Origin: Indioceanicola profundi
GTDB taxonomy: Bacteria > Pseudomonadota > Alphaproteobacteria > Azospirillales > Azospirillaceae
NCBI RefSeq assembly: GCF_003568845.1
Contig: NZ_CP030129.1
Span: 232,137-296,136 of the forward strand
DNA: 64,000 bases
Direction of reading: 5' to 3'
Part shown: positions 55,581-64,000 of the stretch, one piece after another
Layout: each line of letters opens with the position of its first letter
Position numbering within the stretch: position 1 is the first letter of the stretch
The notes under the pieces: model-generated
The model's input: the letters and a program-made list of their open reading frames with translations, nothing else
What the model was told of the DNA's origin: nothing
Databases searched by the model: none
Made by a program: the position numbers and the translations under genes

Positions 55581-58454
55581 TTATTCAGAAGAATTCTCTG
55601 GTGGTAGTAGCCGATTGGGGTAGGCACCTCCCTCTGCTTCGTGTAGCGGACTCGCTGATCTAGCGCAGAGGTCGACCAAGTAAGCAACGGAGCGATAGAC
55701 GATCCCGGAATGGTGCGACAAACCGATCTCGCAAGTGCGGCTCGTCGAGTAGCCGCCGACGTCCTGGGAAGGGACACTGGCTGGCAGATGCCGCAGGGCA
55801 TGTGCATTCAGTTCCGGCAAGGTAAACCCCTTGTCCCCGGCGAAGCCACAGCAACCGACATCCGTTGGAATCACGACGCTGTCGCTGCAAGCTTCCGCCA
55901 CGGCCCTTAATTGTTTTTCCAGCCCCATTCGGCGGCTCGAGCATGTTGTATGCAGGACGATTGGACCGTCAGCCCGGGTTATCTGAAGGCGGGGCAGGGC
56001 ATAGTCATGCAGGAACTCTGTCACGTCCAGCAGCCTACTGCCACTGCCGGCCAACCGCTGCTTCAGCCGGAAGGCGCAGGGGCTGGTGTCCATCAGGATC
56101 GGCAGATTGCCAGCGGCAAACGCGGTCTCCAGTAGTCGGTCAGCCATCCTATTGCCGTTCTCGGCAAGGCCTTTGCTTTCCATAGGCATGCCGCAGCATA
56201 GATTGTCCAGCCCGTCGGGTAAGAGAAGACCGATGCCGGCCTTGGCTGCGATGGATCGAACAACGTCTGGCAGGGCCCGCATGTCCGGCTCTCCGGCCGA
56301 AGGTCCCATGGAGCGGCTAACGCAACTGGGAACGTAGATCAGCACTGGAGCCTGTCTATCGTCTCCCGGGTCGGTCGGGCAGGCCGCCGGAGTCGGCAAG
56401 CTTTTTGGGAGTAGTGGCAGGCGGCCACTAGAGATCCGCCGCATGGCCTTCGCTGCTGTCTGTACGCGCGCCGGCCCAGCCAACGCCTGCAGCCGGTCCA
56501 GCATTTTTAGGCCTGCACGCACCCCGTTCAGGAGAGGCGCCGGATGGTCGGCGGCGATGCGGGCGGCTTTCTGGGAAATGGGACCATGCCGCTGGCCACG
56601 CGCCTGCTTCATCAACAGGCCGGTCTCGATGCCGACAGGACAGACAGTGGCGCAGAGTCCGCAGGCGGCACAAGAGTCGATCGCCTGATAATCAAACAGC
56701 GACATGATTTCGGCGACATCCACACCCGCCGATCCGCACGATGCGATCTCCCGCTGTCCCACGATCCGCTGGCGCGGCGATAAGGTCAGCATGTGGGACG
56801 GGCAGGCAGGCTCGCAGAAGCCGCACTCAATACACATGTCGACCAGCTTATCCGCAGCCGGAAGCGGCTTGAGATGCTTGAGGTGGATCTCAGCATCTTC
56901 ACTGAGGATCACTCCAGGGTTTAGCAGTCCGGCCGGATCCAGAAGCTCCTTGATCTCACGCATCAGCCGATACGCCTGCTCACCCCACTCCATTTCCACG
57001 AAAGGCGCCATGTTCCGGCCAGTCCCATGTTCTGCCTTCAGCGATCCGTCATACCGGCACACCACGAGCGCCGCGACATCGTCCATGAAGCGGGCATAGC
57101 GCTCCACCTCAGCTTCTGAACCGAAATCCTGTGTAAAGACAAAGTGCAGGTTGCCTTCCAAAGCGTGCCCGAAAATTATGGCTTCGTCGTAGCCATGGCT
57201 GGCGAAGAGCGTTTGCAGATCAACGGAAGCGCTGGCCAGCTGCTCCACAGGGACGGCAATATCTTCAATAATCACTGTTGTTCCGGGGCGCCGCATAGCG
57301 CCAACAGCGGGAAACAGCCCTTTGCGGATTTTCCACAAAGTATCGCAGGCTGCCGGATCGCGGCTGAACTCGACCGGAAAGATTGTGTCCGCCTTTGTCA
57401 GCAAGACGCCCAGCCGATCGATCTGCCCGCTAAGGGCAGCGTCATCCTCAGCCCGCGCTTCTATCAGCAGGGCAGTAGCCCCCGGGCCCAATTCTGTGAT
57501 CGATGCCACTTGGCCAAGCTTATCCTGGACCGACCGTAACGCTGATCGGTCCATCAGCTCCACGGCGGCAGCGACGCCCGTCAGGGCCGCAGCGGCCCGG
57601 CAAGCAGCGGCAATATCATCAAAAAACAACATGGCGCTGGCCTTGTGCGCCAGGTCGGGTACGGTTGCCAGTGTGATGCCTGCGATAAAACCCAGAGTTC
57701 CCTCAGATCCGACCATCAGGTGCTGCAATATGTCGATTGGATCCGAAAAGTCGACTAATGCGTTGATGGAATAGCCAGTTGTATTCTTAATGCGGAACTT
57801 CTCAGCTATTCGCTGGCTGAGTGTGCTATCGGCGCGGGTACGCTTTCCTATATCATCGAGAGCGGCGAGCATAGCTGCATGTGTCTGTGCGAAAGCAGTC
57901 CTGCTGGCGGGATCGCCAGTATCCACAAGCGTGCCGTCAGAAAGAACAATTCTCATGCTCCGCAATGTGTGGTACGTGTTCTGCGCTGTGCCACAGCACA
58001 TTCCACTTGCATTGTTCGCAGCGATCCCTCCGATCTTGGCGGTGGCGATGGAAGCCGGATCAGGTCCAATTCGACGGCCGAATGAGGCCAGGCGGCGGTT
58101 GGCTTCTGCGCCGATCACGCCGGGCTGTAGCGTGATGGTTGCAGCATCCGGCGGAATCCCACAGCCATTCCAGCCATCACCAAGCAGCACCAGGATGCTG
58201 CTGGTCACTGCTTGGCCTGACAGGCTGGTGCCTGCTGCGCGGAACGTGACCGGCGTGGCAAAACGATTGGCAATGCCTAGCAAATGCTGGACCTCTGCCT
58301 CACTTTCAACGACGGCAACGATCTTGGGAACCAGACGATAGAAGCTGGCGTCAGTACCGTATGCCAAAGTGCGCAGCGGGTCAGTGATTAGCCGCGTGGG
58401 CGGTATGAGATCGGCCAACTCCGTAAGAACGTCAGCATAGGGGTGGGGCAGCAT
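55581..58454 (-). CDS. FAD/4Fe-4S D-lactate dehydrogenase-type oxidoreductase
   Basis: 957 aa fusion. N-terminal FAD-binding type-4 domain (VESEAEVQHLLGIANRFATPVTFRAAGTSLSGQAVTSSILVLLG; C-terminal cap with GHALEGNLHFVF and SLKAEHGTGRNMAPFVEMEWG); then two 4Fe-4S clusters (CIECGFCEPACPS and CAACGLCATVCPVG) and two CCG-type domains (DNLCCGMPMESKG, DVGCCGFAGDKGF). This is the Dld/glycolate-oxidase GlcDF-like architecture oxidising D-2-hydroxy acids. In this cluster it may take D-lactate, formed from acetone via acetol and methylglyoxal, to pyruvate (inference). ATG at 58454 chosen; the frame extends to 58544. Confidence 0.85.
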   Translation of the reverse strand: MLPHPYADVLTELADLIPPTRLITDPLRTLAYGTDASFYRLVPKIVAVVESEAEVQHLLGIANRFATPVTFRAAGTSLSGQAVTSSILVLLGDGWNGCGIPPDAATITLQPGVIGAEANRRLASFGRRIGPDPASIATAKIGGIAANNASGMCCGTAQNTYHTLRSMRIVLSDGTLVDTGDPASRTAFAQTHAAMLAALDDIGKRTRADSTLSQRIAEKFRIKNTTGYSINALVDFSDPIDILQHLMVGSEGTLGFIAGITLATVPDLAHKASAMLFFDDIAAACRAAAALTGVAAAVELMDRSALRSVQDKLGQVASITELGPGATALLIEARAEDDAALSGQIDRLGVLLTKADTIFPVEFSRDPAACDTLWKIRKGLFPAVGAMRRPGTTVIIEDIAVPVEQLASASVDLQTLFASHGYDEAIIFGHALEGNLHFVFTQDFGSEAEVERYARFMDDVAALVVCRYDGSLKAEHGTGRNMAPFVEMEWGEQAYRLMREIKELLDPAGLLNPGVILSEDAEIHLKHLKPLPAADKLVDMCIECGFCEPACPSHMLTLSPRQRIVGQREIASCGSAGVDVAEIMSLFDYQAIDSCAACGLCATVCPVGIETGLLMKQARGQRHGPISQKAARIAADHPAPLLNGVRAGLKMLDRLQALAGPARVQTAAKAMRRISSGRLPLLPKSLPTPAACPTDPGDDRQAPVLIYVPSCVSRSMGPSAGEPDMRALPDVVRSIAAKAGIGLLLPDGLDNLCCGMPMESKGLAENGNRMADRLLETAFAAGNLPILMDTSPCAFRLKQRLAGSGSRLLDVTEFLHDYALPRLQITRADGPIVLHTTCSSRRMGLEKQLRAVAEACSDSVVIPTDVGCCGFAGDKGFTLPELNAHALRHLPASVPSQDVGGYSTSRTCEIGLSHHSGIVYRSVAYLVDLCARSASPLHEAEGGAYPNRLLPPENSSE

Positions 58455-58624
58455 TGGCTGAATCCTTTGTGTCACGAGCCCCTGCAAAAGTCCGTTCGAG
58501 AGTGCCACCAAATCCATGTGCGGACGATGCAGGCCCAGCAGCATCGGCCATTGGATTTTCAGACATCCATCAAACGGACTTCAGCGTCACACGGCCGCGG
58601 CGGCAGGTGGATCGAATGCCGCGA

Positions 58625-60265
58625 CTATCGCCGCCCATATACCTCCGCGCCGCCGCCAAGCGCGGGCCCGGCCGTCGGGTCGGTTCCCTCCGGGAGATCG
58701 GCAACAAGGGTGTGGGTGGTCAGGATCAGCTTAGCAACCGAGATGGCGTTGTTCAGGGCCGTATAGGTGACCTTGACAGGATCGATGACGCCGGCTTCGA
58801 ACATGTCGACATATCTGCCCTGGCGAGCATCGAACCCTGTTCCGGTGGGAGAATTCATGACGCGCGCCACGACATCCGCACCGTTCTGTCCGCCATTGCT
58901 GGCGATGATGCTGACAGGCTGGCAGATTGCCCGCTGAACGAGACGCAGCCCTGCAAGCTCATCTTCGGCTAGCTCTTGCGCCAGCTTATCCAAGGAGGGG
59001 GCGAGTTGAGCGAGGGCTGTACCGCCGCCTGCGACAACACCTTCCACCCGTGCGGCGCGCGCCGCATTCAGGCTGTCTTCCAGCAACTGGGCCGTTCGCT
59101 TCTGCTCCACTGGTGTAGCACCGCCGGCCAGGAGCAGAGCGGTCCCAAGGGTCAGCTTGGCTAACCGCTCCGCCAGCTTGTCGCGTTCGATATTGGGCGG
59201 CGCATTGTCCCAAAGGCGTTGCACCAGCTGCCGGCGGCCCTCAATAACGGCTGGATCGCCGTGACCGCGGATCAGGGCCGTCATCGCGTTAGTGACGCGG
59301 GCTTCATCGGCGCGTCCAAGATCAGCCAAGCCCACATCCTCCAGTCGCCCACCCAGATCGCGGGCGATGACACGCCCGCCGGTCATAATGGCGATATCTT
59401 CCAGCATTGCCTTTCGCCAATGGCCGAACTCGGGCGCATGCACTGCCACCACCGTACCCCGGCCCTGCTGGCGAGCCTGCATGAGAACCGCGACCACATC
59501 AGGCGCAACTTCGTCCGCCAGCAGCAAGAGCGGACGGCTTTCCGGCTGCAGCCGATCGATAATCTGCAGCAATGGCTCTGCCGATGTGACGCGGTGGTCA
59601 GTCAAAAGAATATAGGGCTGTTCCAACACCGCAACCCCACTTGCCGGGTCGGTAGCCATGTGGTGAGAGATAAAGCCACGATCGAACACCAACCCTTCCT
59701 GCACCTCCAGCCGGGTCGGCTCGCCTGGCAAAGCATATTCGACTTCGACCACGCCCGCCTCTCCGACACGGATCAAGGCATCAGCGACCAGCCTCCCGAG
59801 CATGGGTCCGGTCGCGGCCACGGTCGCGACGCGTTCCAATTCCCGGTCATCCTTTAGCGGGCGGGCAATGTGACGGAGCCGGTCCACGAGGTAGGCGCCG
59901 GCGCGGTCCATTCCGGCCACGATGTCGACGGCGCTATGACGGTCTTGCAGCAGTGCCACGCCATCCTGGATCAGGGCGTTCGCCAACACAGTAGCGGTCG
60001 TGGTTCCGTCGCCGGCGATATCATTGGTCTGCTTTGAGACCTCGCGCACCACCTGGGCCCCCATATTCTCGAACCGGCAGGGAAGTTCGATTTCCGCCGC
60101 AATGGACACGCCATCGCGGGAGATCATTGGGGTGCCGAGCGGCCGGTCAATAATGGCATTAGTGCCCTTCGGTCCCAGTGTGCCCTGCACAGCAAGCGCC
60201 AATTGCGCCACTCCGCGCGCCAGAGCTGCGCGCGCATCAATGTGGTGCAGCATGATCTTGGCCAT
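58625..60265 (-). CDS. mimG: Monooxygenase-associated GroEL-type chaperonin
   Basis: 546 aa HSP60. Conserved ATPase parts QGTLGPKGTNAIIDRPLGTPMISRDGVSIAAEI and AGDGTTTATVLANAL; apical region RGFISHHMATDPASGVAVL; equatorial end EGVVAGGGTALAQLAPSLD. It is divergent from housekeeping GroEL (no GGM tail, several substitutions) and has no GroES beside it. Chaperonins of this type (MimG/PrmG) are needed to fold the large monooxygenase subunit of propane/acetone monooxygenases. Confidence 0.9.
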   Translation of the reverse strand: MAKIMLHHIDARAALARGVAQLALAVQGTLGPKGTNAIIDRPLGTPMISRDGVSIAAEIELPCRFENMGAQVVREVSKQTNDIAGDGTTTATVLANALIQDGVALLQDRHSAVDIVAGMDRAGAYLVDRLRHIARPLKDDRELERVATVAATGPMLGRLVADALIRVGEAGVVEVEYALPGEPTRLEVQEGLVFDRGFISHHMATDPASGVAVLEQPYILLTDHRVTSAEPLLQIIDRLQPESRPLLLLADEVAPDVVAVLMQARQQGRGTVVAVHAPEFGHWRKAMLEDIAIMTGGRVIARDLGGRLEDVGLADLGRADEARVTNAMTALIRGHGDPAVIEGRRQLVQRLWDNAPPNIERDKLAERLAKLTLGTALLLAGGATPVEQKRTAQLLEDSLNAARAARVEGVVAGGGTALAQLAPSLDKLAQELAEDELAGLRLVQRAICQPVSIIASNGGQNGADVVARVMNSPTGTGFDARQGRYVDMFEAGVIDPVKVTYTALNNAISVAKLILTTHTLVADLPEGTDPTAGPALGGGAEVYGRR

Positions 60266-60383
60266 AGCTAAAGTCCTCCCGAACAGACCGAACCTTCAAG
60301 GGGCCGGATTTTATTTCGTAGATGTGCAAGGGTGAGGAGCCCCTCCCTCCAATGCAGTCCTGGAGGAGGGAGGGGAAACTTAC

Positions 60384-60740
60384 TCACTCATAGGCAAGTG
60401 CGTCGTCCATGTTCCCGAACAGGACGATCGTGTCCTCATCCACCATGACCATGCGGCCATAGTGAGTGGAGGTGGAGATCTCGAACAAATGCGGGGTCAT
60501 CTCCCGACCCAACGCTTCGCTGATCTCGTTCATCTTGAATTCGATCTTGCCCTCGCCGTCGATACGGATCATCGCCGGCAGGTACGTCACGGAAATGCCG
60601 GGCTTCTGCTCCATCACCTCGGCGATGCACCGCGCCTCGACACTGTCATTCATCGTGACGCCGCACTGGTGGGAGATGGACTGTTCCTGTTTGATGTCCT
60701 TCAGGGGCTTGAATAGCTGCTGTCCGCTGGTCACGCTCAT
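60384..60740 (-). CDS. mimD: Monooxygenase coupling (effector) protein
   Basis: 118 aa MmoB/DmpM family: MSVTSGQQLFKPL...HQCGVTMNDSVEARCIAEVMEQKPGISVTYLPAMIRIDGEGKIEFKMNEISEALG. It binds the hydroxylase to tune oxygen activation. The start is the ATG at 60740; longer frames to the right are out of context. It follows the beta subunit by 31 bases. Two hairpin-free gaps separate it from mimG. Confidence 0.9.
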   Translation of the reverse strand: MSVTSGQQLFKPLKDIKQEQSISHQCGVTMNDSVEARCIAEVMEQKPGISVTYLPAMIRIDGEGKIEFKMNEISEALGREMTPHLFEISTSTHYGRMVMVDEDTIVLFGNMDDALAYE

Positions 60741-60771
60741 TTTATTCGTCCTTTCTGGAAGTGCTGGCAGG

Positions 60772-61884
60772 TCACTCAGCGACGGCAAGGGATGCTGCGG
60801 GCTCGATTTCCGGCAGGCCGGCCATGATTCCGATTTCGCGGCAGATCGCCTCGACCCTATTGCGGGCGCTGGCCAGAGCGTCGGTGAACTGGGCCGTCTT
60901 GACGCGCGGCGAGGACCAGATCGGTTGCAGATTGAGGGCCGCGTTGACCCCCATGCTGCCATACTGGTCAAACCAAGCCTGGAGGATGGCTTTGTTCTCC
61001 GCTCCATGCTGAGCATCGCCGGTCAGCAGAGCGAACAGCTCGACCGCATTGGCAAGGTTACGTTCGTAATCCGCTTCGGCGGCGGACACCACGGCAGGGG
61101 TCGAGAAGTCATTCTGGGCGGCTGCGACTTGCATCACAAAGCCGCTGCGGAACAGCTCGCCAATGAGGGGTTCATAGATGACGTTGGTAATGAAGTACTG
61201 CTTCAGGAAGTCATCCGAACCGCGTGCATGCTCGACCAACTCGCGGGTCGGCTGCCACGCCGGATCTTCCAGCCAGTGCTTCTTTCCGGCATCGGCATCG
61301 AAGCCCGAAATGTCGAGCCCGATCTCGCTCAGGTACAGCGTAAGGTCCTGAGCGAAGCGCAGCTTGTAGGAGGAGTTGGTGAGAATGGCGTTGTTCACCA
61401 TCTGCGTATAGCCATAGCGCTGCGCGCGCATCAGGGCGGTGCCGATGCCGTATTCGGCATGCTTGAAAGCACCGACCTGGTCCTGCAGAACCTTGACCCA
61501 GGCCTTGTCGAAGCGGGTCGGTGCTCCGGCACGACGGGCATTGTCCACCACATTCTGGATCATGCCCACGATGGTGGATTGGCGCTGGTAGTGGGTGCGC
61601 TCCCATTCCTGGTCGGGGGCGCGGTAAAGATGCCAGTCGCTGCTCTTCAGCGCCGTCCAGTCTTTCGAATAGGTTGGCGTCCCGTCGCCGAAGGAAATGA
61701 TCCAGTTCTGCAGAAGATAGCGTTCCGGATCAGGCTGAACGTCAACTGTGACGTCCTCATAGTGCGTTGCTTTCCGGCCCTTCGGCTCGAAGTAGTTGTA
61801 CTTGCGGCTGTCCGAGCCGGGAAAGGTCTTGGCGCCGGCTGCTGCCGACTGGGCTTCTTCGACCACCTGTACCTGCACAGTCAT
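60772..61884 (-). CDS. mimC: Soluble diiron monooxygenase beta subunit
   Basis: 370 aa structural subunit of the hydroxylase: YNYFEPKGRKATHYEDVTVDVQPDPERYLLQNWIISFGDG... with the helical core DDFLKQYFITNVIYEPLIGELFRSGF and a long C-terminal helix pair. It resembles the alpha ferritin-like fold but lacks the diiron ligands. The order reductase-beta-coupling protein here matches the mim/prm arrangement. Confidence 0.9.
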   Translation of the reverse strand: MTVQVQVVEEAQSAAAGAKTFPGSDSRKYNYFEPKGRKATHYEDVTVDVQPDPERYLLQNWIISFGDGTPTYSKDWTALKSSDWHLYRAPDQEWERTHYQRQSTIVGMIQNVVDNARRAGAPTRFDKAWVKVLQDQVGAFKHAEYGIGTALMRAQRYGYTQMVNNAILTNSSYKLRFAQDLTLYLSEIGLDISGFDADAGKKHWLEDPAWQPTRELVEHARGSDDFLKQYFITNVIYEPLIGELFRSGFVMQVAAAQNDFSTPAVVSAAEADYERNLANAVELFALLTGDAQHGAENKAILQAWFDQYGSMGVNAALNLQPIWSSPRVKTAQFTDALASARNRVEAICREIGIMAGLPEIEPAASLAVAE

Positions 61885-61914
61885 TGGTATCCTCCCTTGT
61901 TCCCTATGGGTTGG

Positions 61915-62967
61915 TCACGGCGTTGCGGGCGTGAATTTGTCGAAGTAGATGCGGGCGCTGTCGACGCCGGCCACCTGCAGCACCGGAAGTGCGGCGTCGA
62001 TCATGGGCGGCGGTCCGCAGGAAAAGGCGTCGGCCTCCTCCACATCCGCCATCTCGGCGAGATGGCGGCGCAGAACTTCATGGATGAAGCCGGTCTCCCC
62101 GCTCCACCCGTCGTCAGGCTCAGCGTGGGACAGGGCCGGAATGAAGCGGAAGTCCGGCATTGTCCGTTCGAGGTCGGCGAACAGCTCCAAGTGGAACAGA
62201 TCCTTTGGCGTCCGCGCGCCGTAGAAAAGACGAACCGGGCGTGTTTCACCGCTTTCGGCTTGATCCAGCAGGATGGAGAGCAAGGGGGCCATACCTGATC
62301 CGCCGCCGATCAGCAGCATTGGACCGGAACGGTTCTCGCGCCGGAAACAACTGCCGTAGGGACCGCGCACAGTGATCGCCTCACCGGGTTCAAGCTCCCG
62401 GTCCAGTGCGGTGGAGAACGCGCCGTTCGGGTACTTTTTGATGATGAACTGGAGTTGATCCGGCCTGCTTGGCGGGTTGCCCATCGAATAGGAGCGGGTG
62501 ATGCCCTGCCGTGGAAGCGTGATGTCGGCGTACTGGCCGGCCCAGAACTTCATGGGCTTATCAAGATCCAAGGTGATGCGGACGATGTCGTGCGTCAGCG
62601 CCTCGATATTGGCCAGCCGGGCATCGAAGTCGCGCACGGGGATCGACCGCGACAGCAGGTCCTCATCGTAGTTCAGCAGCTCCACTTCGATGTCGCTGTA
62701 TGCCAGCGTGCGGCAAAGCAGAATGTGATTGTTCTCGCGCTCGGGGTCCGACAAAGCAAACGTCGAGTATTTCAACATCTCAACGTCGCCCTCAACCAGC
62801 AGGCACTTGCACGCCGAGCATTGGCCTTCCTTGCAGCCATGCATGACCGCGACACCTTGGCGGAAAGCGGCATCCAGGACAGTCTCGCCCTCCTCCACCT
62901 CCATTTCGATGCCTACCGGTTCCAATCGAACCGTATGCACGGCCGGCTTTGTTTTCAGATTGCTCAT
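61915..62967 (-). CDS. mimB: Monooxygenase NADH reductase (2Fe-2S/FAD)
   Basis: 350 aa. N-terminal plant-type ferredoxin domain with the cluster ligands CKEGQCSACKC and, 29 residues on, LLCRT; FAD domain with RSYSMGNPPS; NAD domain with LLIGGGSGMAPLLSIL and SCGPPPMIDAAL. Transfers electrons from NADH to the diiron hydroxylase. 77 bases after the alpha-subunit stop. Confidence 0.93.
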   Translation of the reverse strand: MSNLKTKPAVHTVRLEPVGIEMEVEEGETVLDAAFRQGVAVMHGCKEGQCSACKCLLVEGDVEMLKYSTFALSDPERENNHILLCRTLAYSDIEVELLNYDEDLLSRSIPVRDFDARLANIEALTHDIVRITLDLDKPMKFWAGQYADITLPRQGITRSYSMGNPPSRPDQLQFIIKKYPNGAFSTALDRELEPGEAITVRGPYGSCFRRENRSGPMLLIGGGSGMAPLLSILLDQAESGETRPVRLFYGARTPKDLFHLELFADLERTMPDFRFIPALSHAEPDDGWSGETGFIHEVLRRHLAEMADVEEADAFSCGPPPMIDAALPVLQVAGVDSARIYFDKFTPATP

Positions 62968-63044
62968 CTGACGCTTCTCCGATGAGGAGGATACGGGATG
63001 GTCGGTGACCGGGCGAGGTGCGAGCCCTCGCCCGGCACGCGCGA

Positions 63045-64000
63045 TCAGATACGGCGGACCGTGAATCCCTTCCGGTATTCCTCGACATGCTTTGCCCGAT
63101 CTTCGGGCGACATTTCACGCAGAGTCAGGAGAGGGCTCTTGATCGTGTGGCCGCGCACATGGTCGAGCGTCCACATATCCTTCTCTTCGAAAGACATGTG
63201 CGGCTGGGCGATCAGGGTTTTGCCGTCCGGCCGGACGAAGCCCATGTCCTTGATGGCGTCCGCCAGATCCCAGCCATGGTATACCTCTTCCCACTGCCGG
63301 CGGCCGGAGAAGCGGCCCATGGCCGGCGTGGGGCGGCCCTTATATTCGGGGGCAAAGGCCTCCTTGTGGGTCCAACGGTCGATTTCCGAACCGTAGGTGA
63401 AGAGCTCGCCGTCCACTTCGTCGACGCAGAAGTCCTCGCGGATGACGCAGGGCACCAAGCTGGACCAGCAGCGGTGAGGATAGACATAGCCAGTGTCGGC
63501 GAAGGTGATCGGCACGCTTCCCGGCTTGCTCAGTTTTTCGTAATTCTCCCACCAAGCACCAAACTCGTTGTACCAGCCGGGATATTTATGTTCGAACCAC
63601 TCGAAGTCCCGCTCCGTCATGGCCTCGATGCGCCAGAAGTTAGCCCACCAGCCGGCAGAGAAGAACTGCGCGACCTTGTGGACATAGTTCTTCTTGACGA
63701 TGGAGTCGAAGGCCTCGTGCACATCATCGTGGTGGATTTTGATGCCGTACTTCTCCAGAGGGAGCATGTAGGTGCGGTAGTAATCCTCGAAGATCCAGCG
63801 GTGCCAGAGTTCCGCGTACGACTCCTTGTTCTTGTCGCGGTTCTTGGTGCCGTATTCGATGATGGTGCCAATCGCGGCATCCACGATCATATGGTTTTGC
63901 CAGAAGGAGTAGCGGATATCGCGCTCCAGCAGCAAGTGATTGTCCGGCTCTTTTAGAACCGACATCAGCATGGAATGGCCGTTGCCGATGTGGCGGGATT
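63045..64000 (-). CDS. mimA: Diiron monooxygenase alpha subunit, C-terminal part (cut by window edge)
   Basis: The frame is open to base 64000, so about 318 C-terminal codons are visible of an expected 530-550. Reading from the edge: RHIGNGHSMLMSVLKEPDNHLLLERDIRYSF. The RH at the edge is the end of the DExRH iron ligand motif; the other ligands lie outside the window. Then HKVAQFFSAGWWANFWRIEAMTERDFEWFEHKYPGWY and the end EHVEEYRKGFTVRRI match propane/acetone monooxygenase (MimA/PrmA) large subunits. The ATG at 63971 is internal. Confidence 0.9.
   Translation of the reverse strand, partial: SRHIGNGHSMLMSVLKEPDNHLLLERDIRYSFWQNHMIVDAAIGTIIEYGTKNRDKNKESYAELWHRWIFEDYYRTYMLPLEKYGIKIHHDDVHEAFDSIVKKNYVHKVAQFFSAGWWANFWRIEAMTERDFEWFEHKYPGWYNEFGAWWENYEKLSKPGSVPITFADTGYVYPHRCWSSLVPCVIREDFCVDEVDGELFTYGSEIDRWTHKEAFAPEYKGRPTPAMGRFSGRRQWEEVYHGWDLADAIKDMGFVRPDGKTLIAQPHMSFEEKDMWTLDHVRGHTIKSPLLTLREMSPEDRAKHVEEYRKGFTVRRI

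Noticed and set aside
55567..55613. Direct repeat GTGGTAGTAGCCG (two copies)
   Set aside because: Short 13-base duplication overlapping the end of the FAD enzyme gene; no further copies or context to assign a role.

Overview
This 64 kb window is GC-rich, gene-dense bacterial DNA. Most genes have clear Shine-Dalgarno sites and many overlap by 1-4 bases. Family content (TraG-type coupling protein, LspA/Lgt copies inside metal operons, Tn402-like tni genes, soluble diiron monooxygenase with a chaperonin) fits an alphaproteobacterium, possibly Rhodospirillales. That placement is an inference from gene families, not from a marker gene. No rRNA, tRNA or CRISPR array was seen. The density of IS elements, broken genes and transfer genes suggests a plasmid or genomic island.

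Layout. (1) 1-12.3 kb: copper/envelope block. A Cu-type P-ATPase, lgt and a permease run rightward. A leftward set follows: small Met/Cys-rich secreted protein, multicopper oxidase, DUF411 protein, DsbD/ScsB-like thiol reductase, cytochrome c, SCO1-like protein, PCuAC-like chaperone, VTT membrane protein. (2) 12.4-15.1 kb: mer-like block with merR, a 19-bp-spacer MerR promoter, a MerA-like flavoenzyme without the C-terminal Cys pair, merT and a GDCCVxC protein. (3) 15.1-17.7 kb: scrap zone with kinase and Sel1 fragments, IS3/IS5 remnants, an intact IS6 element and a resolvase stump. (4) 17.5-20.6 kb: CDF with HMA domain, lspA, CaCA exchanger and a divergent ArsR regulator. (5) 20.6-23.9 kb: conjugation remnant with a TraG-like ATPase. 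(6) 23.9-26.6 kb: IS5-like and IS701 elements. (7) 26.7-30.5 kb: ynfA, a CadR/PbrR-type MerR and a frameshifted Zn/Cd/Pb ATPase, then a methyltransferase. (8) 30.5-41.4 kb: czcCBA RND efflux system with small metal-binding proteins and lipoproteins, czcD, a ZIP transporter, a PRC-barrel protein and a second CaCA exchanger.

(9) 41.6-52.5 kb: a transposition module (divergent tniQ, tniA, tniB, serine recombinase). Its tniA has been split by IS481, IS701 and IS3 insertions. The IS481 element is itself split by an IS110/IS1111-type element that carries a candidate guide-RNA region. Several insertions show target-site duplications, so the ancestral tniA can largely be reassembled. (10) 52.9-64 kb: a leftward propane/acetone monooxygenase cluster in the order alpha (cut by the window edge), reductase, beta, coupling protein, GroEL-like chaperonin, D-lactate dehydrogenase-like FAD/FeS enzyme, and a sigma-54-type AcoR-like regulator.

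Working together, regions 1, 2, 4, 7 and 8 provide sensing, periplasmic oxidation/chaperoning, cytoplasmic export and trans-envelope efflux for Cu, Hg and Zn/Cd/Co/Pb. Region 10 would oxidise a short alkane or ketone, with lactate or a similar 2-hydroxy acid as a possible downstream intermediate.
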